The notes below the pieces were generated by a model, which was not told the DNA's origin, did not search any database, and saw only the letters and a list, made by a program, of their open reading frames with translations. From contig NZ_JAJCIA010000024.1 in the NCBI RefSeq assembly GCF_020554845.1, forward strand, positions 1 through 61,413: a DNA stretch of 61,413 nt. The letters are read 5' to 3'. The first letter of the stretch is position 1; every line of letters starts with the position of its first letter. The position numbers were made by a program, and so were the translations under genes. Source of the DNA: Blautia faecis. GTDB taxonomy: Bacteria > Bacillota > Clostridia > Lachnospirales > Lachnospiraceae. This document shows, in pieces, positions 8,388-16,205 of this stretch.

Positions 8388-9646
8388 TAATCAACCAGCT
8401 CCGGATTATGATTTTCACTGCGTGGAAGTCCGTATTTGTCAAGTGCCTCCAGGAATGGATCCGGGTCAAATTCTTCTACTGTATACACTCCTGGACGAAT
8501 CCATTTTCCGGTAAGCATCATTAATGCCCCACACATGGCTGGAACGCCTGTCGTGTAGCTGATTGCCTGGCTTCCAACCTCCTTATAGCATTCCTGATGG
8601 TCACAAACATTATAGATATAGTAGGTTTTCTCCTGTCCATCCTTTACTCCGGTGAAAATACAGCCAATATTGGTTTTACCTTTGGTACGGGGACCAAGGC
8701 TTGCCGGATCCGGAAGAAGAGCCTTCAAAAACTGGATGGGAACAATTTCCTGTCCGTTATAGTTGATCGGAGTAGTAGAAAGCATTCCCACATCCTCCAG
8801 ACAGCGCATGTGATCCAGATAGCTCTGTCCAAAAGTCATAAAGAAACGAATTCTCTTTACTCCCGGAATTGTCTGGGCAAGGGACTCGATTTCCTCGTGA
8901 TGAAGAAGATACATATCCTTATCGCCAACCTGGTCAAAATCATATTCCCGCTTAATGGCCATCGGAGGAATTTCCACCCAATGTCCATTCTCCCAGTAGC
9001 TTCCAGGAGCGCTTACCTCACGAAGGTTGATCTCCGGGTTAAAGTTGGTTGCAAATGCATATCCATGGTCTCCTCCGTTGCAGTCCAGAATATCAATGGT
9101 ATCAATCTGGTCAAACTCATGCTTTAATGCATATGCACAGTATGCCTGTGTAACGCCCGGGTCAAAGCCGCAGCCAAGAAGTGCAGTAAGTCCTGCCTCT
9201 TCAAATTTCTTCCGGTATGCCCACTGCCAGGAATAATCAAAATATGCGGAAAATCCAGCTTCCTTACAGCGTTTTTCGTAAATAGCACGCCATTCCGGAT
9301 CATCGGTATCTTCCGGCTCATAATTTGCCGTATCCATATAGTTTACGCCACATGCCAGACAGGCATCCATAATTGTCAGATCCTGGTATGGAAGTGCAAT
9401 GTTCATTACCAGATCCGGTTTGTAACTGTTGATCAGCTGGATCAGCTGGTTTACATCATCTGCATCTACCTTTGCTGTGGTAACAACTGTTTTTGTTTTT
9501 CCCTCCAGCTTCCGGGCAAGGGCATCACATTTTTCTTTTGTCCTGCTTGCAATACACAGTTCTGTAAATACCTCATCTGCCTGACAGCATTTCTGGATTG
9601 CTACACTGGCTACTCCGCCGCAGCCGATTACAAGTACTCTGCTCAT
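8387..9646 (-). CDS. Carboxynorspermidine/carboxyspermidine synthase (CASDH)
   Basis: Saccharopine-dehydrogenase-family enzyme that condenses putrescine (or diaminopropane) with aspartate semialdehyde and reduces the imine with NADPH. It has 419 residues. The N-terminal Rossmann motif is VLVIGCGGVASVAIQKC, and GCGFDPGVTQAYCAYALKH is a family hallmark in the middle. It sits between agmatinase and the decarboxylase, which together form the alternative spermidine route known from gut bacteria and Campylobacter. I name the function from this context and the family. Lysine-pathway saccharopine dehydrogenase is the main alternative but does not fit the neighbours. Confidence 0.9.
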   Translation of the reverse strand: MSRVLVIGCGGVASVAIQKCCQADEVFTELCIASRTKEKCDALARKLEGKTKTVVTTAKVDADDVNQLIQLINSYKPDLVMNIALPYQDLTIMDACLACGVNYMDTANYEPEDTDDPEWRAIYEKRCKEAGFSAYFDYSWQWAYRKKFEEAGLTALLGCGFDPGVTQAYCAYALKHEFDQIDTIDILDCNGGDHGYAFATNFNPEINLREVSAPGSYWENGHWVEIPPMAIKREYDFDQVGDKDMYLLHHEEIESLAQTIPGVKRIRFFMTFGQSYLDHMRCLEDVGMLSTTPINYNGQEIVPIQFLKALLPDPASLGPRTKGKTNIGCIFTGVKDGQEKTYYIYNVCDHQECYKEVGSQAISYTTGVPAMCGALMMLTGKWIRPGVYTVEEFDPDPFLEALDKYGLPRSENHNPELVD

Positions 9647-9687
9647 ATTTTTTATCTCCTTTTTTATAATTCACTATCGCGCTGTTT

Positions 9688-10545
9688 TTATTTCGCCACT
9701 GCCAGCAGCAGTTCCCTGACCACCTTGCATGCTGTGGCTGTGGAAACACCGCTTGGATCCAGCATAGGTGCCAGCTCATTGACATCCGCTCCCACAATAT
9801 TTAATCCTGATACCTTCCGGATAGCCGCAAGAAGCTCAAGGAAGCTTACACCTCCCGCCTCCGGTGTACCGGTTCCCGGAAATACGGATGGATCCAGGCA
9901 ATCCAGATCAATGGTAAAATATACTGGAACCTGCTCTCTGTCCAATTCCTGTATGGTCTCTTCCAAGCCTTCAAAGGTAAAGGGATGAAAATCTGTATGT
10001 TCCTTTGCAAACCGGAATTCTTCTCTTTCCCCACTTCGGATGCAAAACTGATGGATCCGTCCATCTCCCAGAATATCATGGCATCTGCGAATGACACACG
10101 CATGGCTTAAACGAGCACCAAGATAATCATCCCTTAAATCTGCGTGGGCATCAAAATGAATAATATGAAGCCCTGGATATTTTCTGACTGCGGCTTTTAC
10201 AGCCGCCAGTGTCACCAGATGCTCGCCGCCTAAAAGCAAGGGTATCTTTCCTGCTTCCAGAATTTCCCAGGCACGATTCTGTATATCCGCAAGTGCCATT
10301 TCACTGCTGCCGAAGCAAAGCTCCAGATCTCCACTGTCAAATACCTGAATATCTGTAAGGTCGCGGTCCTGATAAGGGCTGTAGGTTTCCAGTCCAAAGC
10401 TTTCATGACGAATAGCAGAAGGACCGAACCTGGCTCCAGGTCGAAAGCTTGTGGTAGAATCAAAGGGCGCTCCGTAAAGAACAATTCCTGCTTCCTCAAA
10501 GTTGCTGTCACAGCCGATAAAATTCTCAATATTTGGTAAAATCAT
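9688..10545 (-). CDS. speB: Agmatinase
   Basis: Hydrolyses agmatine to putrescine and urea with a binuclear Mn centre. It has 285 residues, normal for the ureohydrolase family. Metal ligands are visible: H109 in GGEH, D132/H134/D136 in FDAHADL, and D213/D215 in IDLDCLDPS. It starts 3 bases after the speE stop (10549) and is followed by the CASDH gene after 41 bases. With speA upstream it supplies putrescine to the pathway. Arginase is unlikely, because speA is in the same operon and the family signature fits agmatinase. Confidence 0.93.
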   Translation of the reverse strand: MILPNIENFIGCDSNFEEAGIVLYGAPFDSTTSFRPGARFGPSAIRHESFGLETYSPYQDRDLTDIQVFDSGDLELCFGSSEMALADIQNRAWEILEAGKIPLLLGGEHLVTLAAVKAAVRKYPGLHIIHFDAHADLRDDYLGARLSHACVIRRCHDILGDGRIHQFCIRSGEREEFRFAKEHTDFHPFTFEGLEETIQELDREQVPVYFTIDLDCLDPSVFPGTGTPEAGGVSFLELLAAIRKVSGLNIVGADVNELAPMLDPSGVSTATACKVVRELLLAVAK

Positions 10546-10548
10546 AAA

Positions 10549-11403
10549 TCAGTCCTCCACCTCCTGAAGCATTTCCTCCAGAAAAGCCGGAAGATAAAAG
10601 GCGCCTCTGTGAAGCCTTGTGGTATAGTAACGGGTGCGAAGATTCAGGGCGTTCCATGCCTCCGGATCCAGATCATCCACCGGATGGTACTTTTTGCTTG
10701 CAAAACCAAACAGCCAGTAGCCGGCAGCAAAGGTAGGAATATGTGCCTGATAAACACGACTGATCTGGAACGTACTGGCAATTCTTTTGTGACTGCGCTG
10801 CATGGCATGGGCGTCCTCAGAATAAAAAGGACTTCCCTGCTGATTGACCATGATTCCATCCTCTTTCAGCGCATTATAACAGTTTCCATAAAATTCTCGG
10901 GTAAACAAGCCTTCCGAAGGACCAAAAGGATCGGAAGAATCCACGATGATAAGGTCATATTTATTTTCACAGCGTCGGATAAATTTCAATGCATTTTCGT
11001 AATGAAGATGCACTCTCCTGTCATCAAGCCTGCAGGCATTTCCCGGAAGATAGGCACGGCAGGCTTCCACTACCATGGGATCCATCTCTACCAGATCAAT
11101 ATGACGGACACGGTCATATCTTGTCAGTTCACGTACAACTCCGCCGTCTCCTGCTCCGATTACAAGAATATCCCTGGCTTCTTTGTGAACAGCCATAGGT
11201 ACATGGGTAATCATTTCGTCATAAATAAATTCGTCACGTTCCGTGAGCATTACATTGCCATCCAGTGTAAGAACCCTGCCAAATTCCGGTGTCTCAAAAA
11301 TATCAATTCGCTGATAGTCGCTCTGCCTTGAGTAGAGCTGACGGTTTACCCGGATACTATGCTTCACATCCGGTGTATGAAATTCCGAAAACCACATTTC
11401 CAT
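10549..11403 (-). CDS. speE: Polyamine aminopropyltransferase (spermidine synthase)
   Basis: Transfers an aminopropyl group from decarboxylated SAM to putrescine. It has 284 residues. The fold is clear: the nucleotide-binding motif IGAGDGGVVRE (the usual form is GGGDGG, so the second glycine is alanine here), YDEMITHVPM before it, and the active-site DSSDPFGPSEGLF. It lies between speA and speB in the operon. No speD, which makes decarboxylated SAM, is in the window, and a second spermidine route is encoded downstream. Its exact product is therefore uncertain, although the family assignment is firm. Confidence 0.9.
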   Translation of the reverse strand: MEMWFSEFHTPDVKHSIRVNRQLYSRQSDYQRIDIFETPEFGRVLTLDGNVMLTERDEFIYDEMITHVPMAVHKEARDILVIGAGDGGVVRELTRYDRVRHIDLVEMDPMVVEACRAYLPGNACRLDDRRVHLHYENALKFIRRCENKYDLIIVDSSDPFGPSEGLFTREFYGNCYNALKEDGIMVNQQGSPFYSEDAHAMQRSHKRIASTFQISRVYQAHIPTFAAGYWLFGFASKKYHPVDDLDPEAWNALNLRTRYYTTRLHRGAFYLPAFLEEMLQEVED

Positions 11404-11421
11404 TTTCTTTACCTCCCTGCC

Positions 11422-11487
11422 AGAGTTTGTTTTAAAATTATTCCTGCAAGATGTGTGTCACAATTTGCAGACAGCCTTTTTCAAACA
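11422..11487. repeat. Degenerate copy of the AGAGCGTGTTTGAAAA repeat family
   Basis: Between speA and speE. It begins AGAGTTTGTTTTAAAA and ends CTTTTTCAAACA with the central GCAAGATGTGTGTCACAATTTGC. The same end and centre sequences occur at 15444-15516 and 26934-27016. It abuts the 27-base palindrome at 11488-11514. The hairpin could lower or stabilise downstream operon expression. Confidence 0.6.
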
Positions 11488-11514
11488 GTTACTGTTCACT
11501 CCGTTCACAGTAAC
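11488..11514. repeat. 27-bp GTTACTG palindromic repeat
   Basis: GTTACTGTTCAC, CCG, then TTCACAGTAAC. An identical 27-base copy is at 61361-61387, and a variant with the same length is at 42145-42171. It lies one base after the speA stop on the minus strand, so it is the first structure in the speA-speE gap. Confidence 0.75.
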
Positions 11515-11515
11515 T

Positions 11516-12982
11516 TCAAACATGCTCCAGCACATTTAACCGTAATATATCCGGATCTTCCGGACCTGTCATGTTGCATCCTTTTGCCTTGGCATATTCA
11601 ATGTAATCCAGGATTTCCGGGGTGATCCGCTCTCCTGGAGCCAGAATTGGAATTCCCGGGGGATAACACATTACAAATTCACTGCATACCTTTCCTTCCG
11701 TTTCCCGGAGAGGAAGGCTACATTTTTCTGCATAAAACGCTTCCTGAGGGCTTGTTACTACCTGGGGATCAATATATTCCTGATCCAGCAATCCTGATTT
11801 ATCCTTCTGGAAACGCCTGCGGATTTCCGCAAGGGCACTTACCAGCCGCTCTACTTCCTGGGCACGGTCTCCAATTGACAGATAAGCCAGAATATTTCCG
11901 ATATCACCAAATTCGATCTGAATATCATATTCATCTCTCAGAATGTCGTAAACCTCAATTCCTGCAAGTCCGATATCCAGGGTATGTACACTTAATTTCG
12001 TAATGTCAAAATCAAAAACCGAATCTCCATTCACCAGTTCTTTTCCAAATGCGTAATAGCCGCCAATGGCGTTAATCTCTTCCCTTGCATATTCTGCCAT
12101 ATCTGCTACCTGGTGGAAAATCTGACGTCCGCGCTGTGCAAGATTTCGCCGGGAAATGTCAAGACTTGACATCAGAAGATAGCTTCCGGAGGTAGTCTGG
12201 GTCAGGTTGATAATCTGACGGACATAGCCGGCATGGACGTCAGGTCCAGTCAGAAGAAGGCTGGACTGGGTCAGGCTTCCACCGCTTTTATGCATAGATA
12301 CAGATGCCATATCTGCACCAGCTGCCATTGCCGAAACCGGCAGACCTCCTCCAAAATAAAAATGAGTCCCATGGGCTTCATCTGCCAGACACAGCATTCC
12401 TGCTTCATGAGCCATCCGCACAATTGCACGAAGATCACTGCAAATTCCATAATAGGTGGGATTGTTTACCAGCACAGCCACTGCATTGGGATGCTCCTTA
12501 ATTGCCTTTGCCACCTGTTCACGGCGCATTCCAAGAGAGATTCCAAGTCTCTGATCTACTTCCGGATTCACATAAACCGGAATTGCTCCGCACAGAACCA
12601 GCGCATTCAGCACACTTCTGTGAACATTGCGGGGAAGAATGATCTCGTCTCCCCTCTTACAGGCTGTTAACACCATGGTCTGTACGGAGCTTGTAGTTCC
12701 GCCAACCATGAGAAAGGCGTGAGCTGCTCCAAAAGCATCTGCTGCCAGTTCTTCTGCCTCCCGGATCACAGATACAGGATGACAGAGATTATCAAGCGGC
12801 TTCATGCTGTTTACATCCACGCCTACACATTTCTGCCCCAAAAACTCAGTAAGCTCCGGATTTCCTCTTCCTCTTTTATGTCCTGGCACATCGAAGGGTA
12901 CCACCCTCATGCGCCGGAAATTTTCCAGAGCCTCGTGAATTGGTGCACGATTCTGGTCCAGTTTAAAACGAGTTCTGTTCAT
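11516..12982 (-). CDS. speA: Arginine decarboxylase (Orn/Lys/Arg decarboxylase family)
   Basis: PLP-dependent fold-type I decarboxylase that converts arginine to agmatine, the first step of this operon. It has 488 residues from the chosen ATG at 12980-12982, which has GGAG six bases upstream; a longer form from TTG at 13048 is possible and also has a GGAG. The PLP lysine is K232 in SVSMHKSGG, and the preceding ADEAHGTHF carries the PLP-ring aspartate D201. This short form lacks the N-terminal regulatory wing of inducible decarboxylases and matches biosynthetic Bacillus-type SpeA. Arginine rather than lysine is inferred from the adjacent agmatinase. First gene of the operon, behind a leader with a terminator hairpin. 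Confidence 0.9.
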   Translation of the reverse strand: MNRTRFKLDQNRAPIHEALENFRRMRVVPFDVPGHKRGRGNPELTEFLGQKCVGVDVNSMKPLDNLCHPVSVIREAEELAADAFGAAHAFLMVGGTTSSVQTMVLTACKRGDEIILPRNVHRSVLNALVLCGAIPVYVNPEVDQRLGISLGMRREQVAKAIKEHPNAVAVLVNNPTYYGICSDLRAIVRMAHEAGMLCLADEAHGTHFYFGGGLPVSAMAAGADMASVSMHKSGGSLTQSSLLLTGPDVHAGYVRQIINLTQTTSGSYLLMSSLDISRRNLAQRGRQIFHQVADMAEYAREEINAIGGYYAFGKELVNGDSVFDFDITKLSVHTLDIGLAGIEVYDILRDEYDIQIEFGDIGNILAYLSIGDRAQEVERLVSALAEIRRRFQKDKSGLLDQEYIDPQVVTSPQEAFYAEKCSLPLRETEGKVCSEFVMCYPPGIPILAPGERITPEILDYIEYAKAKGCNMTGPEDPDILRLNVLEHV

Positions 12983-13147
12983 TGCGTCTCCATTTCCAGT
13001 TCCTTTGTCTGTATAAAGAATCCTGTTTGCAGGATTCTCCGCCTGCAAATGGGCGTCTCCAGCGCCATCTGCTCTTCCGCTGCAGTGGAATTCTACCCGG
13101 CAGAGCTTTTTATATAATAGGAAATTCCAACGTAATTTTCTATTACA

Positions 13148-13186
13148 TAAAAAAAGCAGGCTGCCTTAAAACCGCAAACCTGCTTG
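13148..13186 (-). terminator. Attenuator in the speA leader
   Basis: In the minus sense, AAGCAGG (13179-13185) and CCTGCTT (13154-13160) form a stem with an 18-base loop, followed by at least six T. It lies between the speA promoter (13251-13279) and the speA start, so it must be read through for the operon to be made. An upstream pairing (GATTTCTAT with ATAGAATC, about 13210-13240) might compete or help. No known polyamine-sensing aptamer was recognised. Confidence 0.6.
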
Positions 13187-13243
13187 GATCATTCTTCCCG
13201 ATTCTATCTCCATTGACTTATAATAAATATAGAAATCCTCGTA

Positions 13244-13272
13244 TTTACATAAAATAGAAATCCGGATGATAT
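13244..13272 (+). promoter_or_regulatory. Promoter of the 6S-like RNA
   Basis: Plus strand TTTACA (13244-13249), 17 bases, TGATAT (13267-13272). The start would fall near 13280, where the proposed 6S RNA begins. It overlaps the oppositely directed speA promoter almost completely. Confidence 0.5.
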
Positions 13273-13279
13273 ATGTCAG
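13251..13279 (-). promoter_or_regulatory. Promoter of the polyamine operon
   Basis: Minus strand CTGACA (13274-13279), 17 bases, TATTTT (13251-13256). It drives speA through the attenuator leader. Because it overlaps the plus-strand promoter of the 6S-like RNA, the two probably compete for polymerase. Confidence 0.55.
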
Positions 13280-13490
13280 AGTCTATATAGCAATCATACT
13301 TTTACTACTCTTATTGACCGTTTCACAAGTCTGCGCATCAGGCGCATAGTGGTTATCAAAGGAACCAACTTATAAAATTTGAGCTTCTAACTCAATCAAT
13401 AAGGCAACCAAAGTTACCATCAGCGGCAGTGGACCCGGCTGTCCGTATGGCCTTAACCCCAAATGGAGTGATCCAAAATAATTGCTTTGA
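13280..13490 (+). ncRNA. ssrS: Probable 6S (SsrS) RNA
   Basis: About 210 bases with no open frame that fold as a 6S-like rod. A closing stem pairs 13289-13310 with 13466-13486 (AGCAAT with ATTGCT, and ACTC with GAGT at its inner end). A large internal bubble follows, with a small hairpin on its 3' side near GGACCCGGCTGTCC. A second stem starts CTGC/GCAG (13331-13334, 13426-13429) and ends in the TTGAG-CTTCTAA-CTCAA loop at 13379-13395. 6S RNA mimics an open promoter and binds sigma-A polymerase. Naming rests on architecture, size and a GGCCTTAA-type 3' segment recalled from other Firmicute 6S RNAs. Another structured RNA is possible. Confidence 0.65.
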
Positions 13491-13571
13491 AAAGACTCTT
13501 TCTTTGTCTTTCAAAATCTTCATAAGCATAGCACATATGAAAATGCATGTCAACTGTTTCATTTTATAATA

Positions 13572-13606
13572 CCAGCAGATTGCAGAAATGATTTTCCAAA
13601 CACGCT
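13572..13606. repeat. Half copy of the AGAGCGTGTTTGAAAA repeat family
   Basis: GCAGATTGCAGAAATGATTT and CCAAACACGCTC match the right half of the copies at 15444-15516 and 26934-27016. The left half is missing. It lies between the 6S-like RNA and the symporter promoter. Bases 13491-13571 hold a weak hairpin (TTTGAAAAGAC with GTCTTTCAAA) that may end the 6S-like RNA. Confidence 0.5.
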
Positions 13607-13674
13607 CCTGTACTGCAATGAAGTAAAGGCAAATATTTTTCTTGTCAAAACAAAATATTTTTCTAACATTTTCA

Positions 13675-13703
13675 TTGAAATTTATGATCGTATATGATAT
13701 TCT
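13675..13703 (+). promoter_or_regulatory. Promoter of the glycine-riboswitch/AGCS unit
   Basis: TTGAAA (13675-13680), 17 bases, TATTCT (13698-13703). The transcript would start near 13710 and include the glycine aptamer before the symporter gene. Confidence 0.6.
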
Positions 13704-13782
13704 GTGTGTTAGTGTGTTTCTACACAGTACGAATGACCGTCATGCTCGTACATTTTATAAAAAATGTATAGGCAGGTTTTTC

Positions 13783-13880
13783 GTAACTCAGGAGAGTCTC
13801 TTCAAAAAAATTTATGGAAGAGCGCCGAAGGTGTACGCAGCATTTGTAATGCTGTTAATCTCTCAGGCAAAAGGATGGAG
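13783..13880 (+). promoter_or_regulatory. Glycine riboswitch (gcvT motif, single aptamer)
   Basis: The order GGAGAG ... AGAGCGCCGAAGGTG ... a small hairpin ... CTCTCAGGCAAAAGGATGGAGG is the conserved glycine aptamer core. Only one aptamer is visible, ending just before the ribosome site of the AGCS gene. The 3' end of the aptamer runs into the GGAGG site, so glycine binding can affect ribosome access or an overlapping stem. Whether it turns the gene on or off cannot be decided from sequence alone. Confidence 0.9.
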
Positions 13881-13890
13881 GAAAGAGAAC

Positions 13891-15300
13891 ATGTTTACAC
13901 AAATCAACAACTTTATCACCTGGTTTGACGGAGTAGTCTGGGGACTTCCGTTAATCATTCTGATCCTGGTCACAGGATTCCTTTTAACCGTTCGGTTAGG
14001 CTTTTTACAGGTAAGACATCTTGGAAAAGCACTGAAATTCATGGTAAAAAATGAAGAAGGCGGCGAAGGTGAAGTCACAAGCTTTGGTGCGCTCTGCACA
14101 GCTTTGTCCGCAACCATCGGAACTGGTAATATTGTAGGTGTTGCCACAGCTATCGCAGCAGGCGGACCTGGAGCCTTGTTCTGGATGATCGTTGCTGCAT
14201 TCTTCGGAATGGCAACCAAATACGCAGAAGGCCTTCTGGCCATCAAATACCGTACCATCGACAAGGACGGACACGTTCTTGGCGGACCATTTTATTATAT
14301 TGAGAATGGTATGGGAAAACAGTGGAGATGGCTTGCAAAGATTTTTGCATTCTTCGGAGCCGGGGTCGGACTTTTCGGAATTGGTACCTTTACTCAGGTA
14401 AACGGTATTGCTTCTGCAGTAAAGAACTTCTTTGACCCGGATACTGTACACACCGTTTCCCTTTTTGGAAATACATACTCCTGGGCAACTGTAATTGCCT
14501 GCCTGATTCTTACCTTATGTGTAGGACTTGTAGTTCTTGGCGGTATTCAGCGTATTGCAAAGGTTTCCCAGATCATCGTTCCATTTATGGCGGTTCTTTA
14601 TGTTGCACTTGCACTGATCATTGTGATCACAAATATTACTGCAGTTCCTGGTGCCATCGCTACAATTGTAAAAACAGCCTTCAACGGAAGTGCCCTTGCA
14701 GGCGGTGCCATGGGAACCATGGTTGTGGCAATGCAGAAAGGTATTGCCCGCGGTATTTTCTCAAACGAATCTGGTCTTGGTAGCGCTCCTATTGCTGCTG
14801 CTGCCGCTCAGACAAAGGAACCGGTTCGTCAGGGACTTGTTTCCATGACCGGTACTTTTATTGATACCATTGTAATTTGTACCATGACAGGTCTTTCCAT
14901 TGTCATTACTGAGACCTGGAATACAGGACTTGAGGGTGTTGCGATTACTACTGCTGCTTTCCAGAAGGGACTTCCATTCCCTGCACAGTTTGCTTCCTTT
15001 GCTCTTATGCTGTGCCTGGTATTCTTCGCATTCACAACCATCCTTGGATGGGATTATTACGGTGAGCGCTGCCTGGAATACCTTTTCAACCGCAACATGA
15101 CTGCAGTAAAGACTTACCGTTGGTTATATATCATCTGCGTCTTCTTCGGACCGTACATGACTGTTGCTGCTGTCTGGAACATTGCAGATATCTTCAATGC
15201 CCTGATGGCCTTCCCGAACCTGATCGCGCTGCTTGCTTTAAGCGGTGTAGTCGTAAAGGAAACAAAGGATTTCTTTAAAAAACATAAAAATTACGAATAA
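13891..15300 (+). CDS. AGCS family sodium:alanine/glycine symporter
   Basis: A 469-residue membrane protein of the alanine/glycine:cation symporter family (AlsT/GlyT type), with about ten hydrophobic segments. Family motifs include GFLQVRHLGKALKFM near the N-terminus, ALSATIGTGNIVGVATAI, the conserved IARGIFSNESGLGSAPIAAAAA and FAFTTILGWDYYGERCLEYL. Start taken at ATG 13891, six bases after GGAGGAAAGAGAAC begins to fade. The frame is open further upstream to 13642, but that part is the riboswitch. The glycine aptamer in the leader strongly suggests glycine (or alanine) as the cargo. A strong terminator follows. Confidence 0.95.
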   Translation: MFTQINNFITWFDGVVWGLPLIILILVTGFLLTVRLGFLQVRHLGKALKFMVKNEEGGEGEVTSFGALCTALSATIGTGNIVGVATAIAAGGPGALFWMIVAAFFGMATKYAEGLLAIKYRTIDKDGHVLGGPFYYIENGMGKQWRWLAKIFAFFGAGVGLFGIGTFTQVNGIASAVKNFFDPDTVHTVSLFGNTYSWATVIACLILTLCVGLVVLGGIQRIAKVSQIIVPFMAVLYVALALIIVITNITAVPGAIATIVKTAFNGSALAGGAMGTMVVAMQKGIARGIFSNESGLGSAPIAAAAAQTKEPVRQGLVSMTGTFIDTIVICTMTGLSIVITETWNTGLEGVAITTAAFQKGLPFPAQFASFALMLCLVFFAFTTILGWDYYGERCLEYLFNRNMTAVKTYRWLYIICVFFGPYMTVAAVWNIADIFNALMAFPNLIALLALSGVVVKETKDFFKKHKNYE

Positions 15301-15338
15301 AATAAAAGTAAAGAAAGAATTCCTCTCCTGAAAAACAT

Positions 15339-15390
15339 AGAGCCTTGTCTGATACGATGCTTTTAGCCAGTCAGACAAGGTTCTTTTATA
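15339..15390 (+). terminator. Terminator after AGCS symporter
   Basis: AGAGCCTTGTCTGA (15339-15352) and TCAGACAAGGTTCT (15371-15384) form a 14-bp stem with one mismatch, followed by TTTTATAT on the plus strand. The A-rich other flank makes it usable from the phoU side as well. Confidence 0.85.
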
Positions 15391-15443
15391 TGTAACTTTC
15401 CTGCTAAAAAGAGGCAAAACATGTTTGCCCCTGTCTTTGTTCC

Positions 15444-15516
15444 AGAGCGTATTTGAAAAAGGCTTTCTGCAAGATGTGCGTCACAATTTGTGGGAATGAT
15501 TTTTCAAACACGCTCT
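15444..15516. repeat. AGAGCGTGTTTGAAAA repeat, full copy (73 bp)
   Basis: Terminal inverted repeats AGAGCGTATTTGAAAAA and TTTTTCAAACACGCTCT (16 of 17 positions pair) enclose GGCTTTCTGCAAGATGTGCG and a palindromic centre. No coding potential. It sits between the AGCS terminator and the phoU stop. It is the best-preserved member of a family with other copies at 11422, 13572, 26934 and 51092. Confidence 0.8.
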
Positions 15517-15523
15517 AATCTTA

Positions 15524-16204
15524 TTATAAGGAATCCGGATTAAACAGATCGCTGATGCTGTCTCCGTTTCTGTGGATTCCGTCTACAGAAAACTCTGCCC
15601 ACTCTCCGATGTTGGTGGCGTGGTCGCCGATTCGCTCATAGTATTTGGAGATCATCAGAAGATCAAGAACCTCGTCACTGGAAAAGTCCATGGTGTTCTG
15701 GTCCAACGCATTTCTTACTTTATCGAAAAGATTATCCAGAATATCATCACTGCTGATCACCTTTTTTGCCAGGTCACTTTTTCCCTCTACATAAGCGGTA
15801 ACGCTGTCATTTACCATATGCATGGCATAATCTGCCATTTCCTGAAGTGGGATAGCTGTTACCGGCACATGAACGCTGCCTGTGTTCAGAATCTCCGCAA
15901 TATCAGTAGCCTGGTCGCCGATTCGCTCCATATCTGTTACCATCTTAAGTGCTGCGGAAATTTTACGAAGATCAGTACCAACCGGCTGCTGTTTCAGAAG
16001 AAGCTGCATGCACAGAGCCTCAATATTATGCTCTTTGTCGTCAATCTCCTTCTCAATTCTTCCAATCTCCTTTGTGGCAGCCTCACGGACCTCCACGCTT
16101 GCCAGAAGCTGACAGGTCTTCATGATAGCCTGACCGTACAGATTTCCCATTTCCAGGATCTCATCTGAAAGCCTGGAGAGCTTTGCGGTATACACATCTC
16201 TCAT
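15524..16204 (-). CDS. phoU: Phosphate uptake regulator PhoU
   Basis: Cytoplasmic helical protein that damps the Pst transporter and its sensor kinase. It has 226 residues from ATG 16202-16204 (MRDVYTAKLSRLSDEI), typical for PhoU, with two PhoU repeats. The metal-binding ERIGDQATDI and ERIGDHATNI segments, one per repeat, are clear. The open frame extends 31 codons further into pstB, but GGGAGG precedes the chosen ATG. The pstB stop and phoU start are one base apart (TGATATG), so they are coupled. Last gene of the Pst operon. Confidence 0.95.
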   Translation of the reverse strand: MRDVYTAKLSRLSDEILEMGNLYGQAIMKTCQLLASVEVREAATKEIGRIEKEIDDKEHNIEALCMQLLLKQQPVGTDLRKISAALKMVTDMERIGDQATDIAEILNTGSVHVPVTAIPLQEMADYAMHMVNDSVTAYVEGKSDLAKKVISSDDILDNLFDKVRNALDQNTMDFSSDEVLDLLMISKYYERIGDHATNIGEWAEFSVDGIHRNGDSISDLFNPDSL

Positions 16205-16205
16205 A

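Noticed and set aside
13783..13880. Tandem glycine riboswitch
   Set aside because: Only one aptamer core was found; the upstream 70 bases lack a second GCCGAAGG-type core.
13642..13890. N-terminal 83-codon extension of the symporter frame
   Set aside because: The stretch contains the promoter -35/-10 boxes and the glycine aptamer, has no ribosome site for an upstream start, and looks unlike AGCS N-termini.
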